A DNA stretch of 9,133 nucleotides from an uncultured Acetatifactor sp. GTDB lineage: Bacteria; Bacillota; Clostridia; Lachnospirales; Lachnospiraceae. Positions 7,884-9,133 of the stretch are shown one piece after another (the stretch's first letter is position 1; the number at the start of each line of letters is the position of its first letter). The notes under the pieces were generated by a model. That model ran no database searches. It had not been told where the DNA came from and was given only the letters and a program-made list of their open reading frames with translations. The stretch is from assembly GCA_934394515.1 (NCBI GenBank), contig CAKRRU010000101.1:1-9133 (forward strand), in the 5' to 3' direction. Position numbers and translations under genes: made by a program.

Positions 7884-7891
7884 GACCTTCC
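7847..7891. repeat. Perfect 13-base inverted repeat across the MocR stop codon
   Basis: GGAAGGTCTCAGA (7847-7859) is exactly complementary to TCTGAGACCTTCC (7879-7891), with a 19-base loop. The right arm contains the TGA stop of the MocR gene and the left arm encodes its last helix. Neither strand has a T-run directly after the stem, so it is not a standard intrinsic terminator. It lies between two convergent genes and may act as a 3'-end stabiliser or a weak bidirectional terminator. Confidence 0.75.
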
Positions 7892-7911
7892 AAAGTGTGA
7901 CCTGAAAAAAG

Positions 7912-7931
7912 AATCTTCCTTAATCTTCCTT
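7912..7931. repeat. 10-base tandem duplication at the 3' end of the acidic-protein gene
   Basis: AATCTTCCTT occurs twice in a row (7912-7921 and 7922-7931). On the minus strand this reads AAGGAAGATT twice, encoding Lys-Glu-Asp and then creating the TAA stop at the junction. With a single copy the frame would continue past this point. Confidence 0.8.
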
Positions 7932-8327
7932 AGGCATAGGAGGCTCTTCATCCTCAGGATCCTCTTCATCGAAGAACTCTTCTACGTCAGCAGCCGTTTC
8001 GGTGTCCTCTTCGCCCAGATCTGCTGTCTGACTGGAGAGAGGGGTAAAGCCTGATGCTTCAGAAGCATCAGCGGATGTCTCTTCGGAAGCAGATGCTTCG
8101 GGAGCTTTCGGGGAGACGGGTTCCTGTGCGGAAGCGTTCAGAGGAACATAATTGCGGGAGAATTCGGTACTCTCGTCTAAATCCTCGTGAAAATCATCGT
8201 AATCATCATCAGCGTCGGAAGATTCCTTCAGCTGTGAATCTTTCTGTTGCATATAGTAGTAAGCAGCTGCGGCTGCGGTACCTACTGCTGCGGTGAACAG
8301 CAGAAATCTGCCAAATTTTTTAGCCAT
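7920..8327 (-). CDS. Small acidic membrane-anchored protein, function unknown
   Basis: A 135-residue protein with a short basic start (MAKKFGRF), one alanine-rich hydrophobic segment (about 8-26, ending YYYM), and a long, very acidic, low-complexity tail rich in Asp, Glu, Ser, Ala and Pro. The layout suggests a single N-terminal membrane anchor. By the positive-inside rule the tail would face outward, though a signal-anchor cannot be told from a cleaved signal; there is no lipobox. It is loosely like YtxH-type proteins, but I recognise no named family. AAGGAG (plus-strand 8335-8340) with a 7-base spacer fixes the start. The stop codon falls at the junction of a 10-base tandem repeat. It is convergent with the MocR gene and divergent from the TetR gene, which may control it. 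Confidence 0.8.
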   Translation of the reverse strand: MAKKFGRFLLFTAAVGTAAAAAYYYMQQKDSQLKESSDADDDYDDFHEDLDESTEFSRNYVPLNASAQEPVSPKAPEASASEETSADASEASGFTPLSSQTADLGEEDTETAADVEEFFDEEDPEDEEPPMPKED

Positions 8328-8433
8328 TGGGTTGCTCCTTCCATGTGATAGTGTATGTAACTACTGTAATATTTATACATGCTGATACCATAATAAACCT
8401 TATTGAGGAAAATGAAAAGGGATATGTTGCAAT
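8328..8433. promoter_or_regulatory. Shared divergent promoter region of the acidic-protein and TetR genes
   Basis: This 106-base AT-rich gap separates the starts of two divergent genes and must carry the promoter of the minus-strand gene and probably that of tetR. A loose inverted repeat, TGTAT (8352-8356) with ATACA (8375-8379), and a direct repeat TGTAA (8356-8360 and 8365-8369) lie in its middle and could be a TetR-type operator. No convincing -35/-10 pair stands out on either strand. Confidence 0.45.
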
Positions 8434-9033
8434 ATGAATGAGAAATTTTTTGATTTAAAAAAGGAAAAACAGGACAGGATGATCAATGCTGCACTTAAAG
8501 TATTTGCCCTGCACGGCTATCAGCATGCCGGTACGGACGATATTGTACGGGAGGCAGCCATCAGCAAGGGACTGCTGTTTCACTATTTCGGAAGCAAGCT
8601 GGGCGTGTATGAGTTTGTATATGATTATAGTGTGCGATATCTGCTGCTGGAACTTTCCACAACGGTAGATGCAAAGGAAACAGACCTGTTTACCCTGATG
8701 CAGCAGGTGGAGTGCGGAAAAATGCGTGCCATGTGTGGATATCCTTATTTGCAGCAATTCCTGAACCGGGCGCAGTCGGAGAATGTCAGTGAGGCATTGC
8801 TTGCTACGGAGGAGAAAAGAAAACAGCTGGAAGAAGCTTATGAGAAGATCTACGCAAGAGCGGATCTGCAAAGCTACACATCCCCGGAGGATGTCGTAAA
8901 ATTACGCAAAATGCTGGAACTGACAATCAAAGGATTATTAAATGAGAAGGTTCTGGAGGGTGCCCTGCAGCCGGAAATGTTCTATGAGGAGGTACTTACG
9001 TATCTTGAACTGGGGAGGAGAATCCTGAGTTAG
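8434..9033 (+). CDS. TetR-family transcriptional regulator
   Basis: A 199-residue cytoplasmic DNA-binding protein. The TetR N-terminal domain is clear: helix 1 with INAALKVFALHGYQHAGTDDI (about 17-37), then the helix-turn-helix AAISKGLLFHYFGSK (41-55) with the family-typical aromatic HYF motif. The C-terminal two thirds is helical and presumably binds a ligand and dimerises; its sequence does not reveal the ligand. Length is usual for the family. Shine-Dalgarno AAGGG (8417-8421) has a 12-base spacer, longer than ideal, so translation may be modest. The gene is divergent from the acidic membrane-anchored protein, which, by the habit of TetR regulators, is its best candidate target besides itself. 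A long hairpin follows 25 bases after the stop. Confidence 0.92.
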   Translation: MNEKFFDLKKEKQDRMINAALKVFALHGYQHAGTDDIVREAAISKGLLFHYFGSKLGVYEFVYDYSVRYLLLELSTTVDAKETDLFTLMQQVECGKMRAMCGYPYLQQFLNRAQSENVSEALLATEEKRKQLEEAYEKIYARADLQSYTSPEDVVKLRKMLELTIKGLLNEKVLEGALQPEMFYEEVLTYLELGRRILS

Positions 9034-9058
9034 TTCACTTGAAAGTTACGAGTCATAC

Positions 9059-9122
9059 AAAAATAGAACGGAATACCTCGGTGGGAGCTTGCTCACACAA
9101 GAGGTTGTTTCGTTCTATTTTT
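9059..9122. terminator. Long A/T-flanked hairpin after tetR, probable bidirectional terminator
   Basis: A perfect 12-base outer stem AAAAATAGAACG (9059-9070) with CGTTCTATTTTT (9111-9122) encloses an imperfect CCTC (9076-9079) with GAGG (9101-9104) stem and an inner GAGC-TT-GCTC hairpin (9085-9094) flanked by GTG/CAC. The A-rich left arm and T-rich right arm allow termination in both directions. It is unusually long (64 bases) for a simple terminator, so a dispersed palindromic repeat is the alternative. Confidence 0.75.
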
Positions 9123-9133
9123 ATACCGTGCGT

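Noticed and set aside
8412..8441. Nine-codon frame (MKRDMLQYE) overlapping the tetR start, as a leader peptide
   Set aside because: Its GAGG is only 3 bases from the ATG, too close for efficient initiation, and nothing else supports translation.

Overview
The window looks like a chromosomal segment from a Clostridia genome, most likely a Lachnospiraceae-type gut bacterium. The signs are moderate GC with strong AGGAG-type ribosome binding sites, a split purine-biosynthesis terminus (a PurO-type IMP cyclohydrolase beside a stand-alone AICAR transformylase), a direct GlnRS, and a short acidic membrane-anchored protein of a kind common in that family. The assignment is inferred from protein character and not from a marker gene. 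There are no tRNA or rRNA genes, CRISPR arrays, transposases or phage genes, and no gap between genes exceeds about 180 bases.

Positions 1-2130 form a purine module. An IMP cyclohydrolase (13-720) is followed by a 177-base gap holding nested hairpins, then an AICAR transformylase without the usual cyclohydrolase domain (898-2076), closed by a clear intrinsic terminator (2088-2130). Together the two enzymes carry out the last two steps to IMP, which in most bacteria are done by one fused PurH.

Positions 2220-5535 hold a DHH-family phosphoesterase with an unusually long C-terminal extension (2220-3770) and a glutaminyl-tRNA synthetase whose KMSKS-type loop reads VTGKR (3841-5535). Positions 5622-7883 hold a DUF2225 zinc-ribbon protein and, nine bases later, a MocR/PdxR-type GntR-aminotransferase regulator. 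The regulator's ribosome binding site overlaps the stop codon of the gene before it, so the pair is probably co-translated. A perfect 13-base inverted repeat spans the regulator's stop codon.

From 7920 to the end, a short acidic membrane-anchored protein on the minus strand faces away from a TetR-family regulator (8434-9033). They share a 106-base intergenic region. The TetR gene ends at a long A/T-flanked hairpin (9059-9122).

Most of the window is ordinary housekeeping and regulatory sequence. No complete novel multi-gene system is evident. The best leads are the structured element between the purine genes, the C-terminal module of the DHH protein, the altered GlnRS signature, and the TetR/acidic-protein pair.
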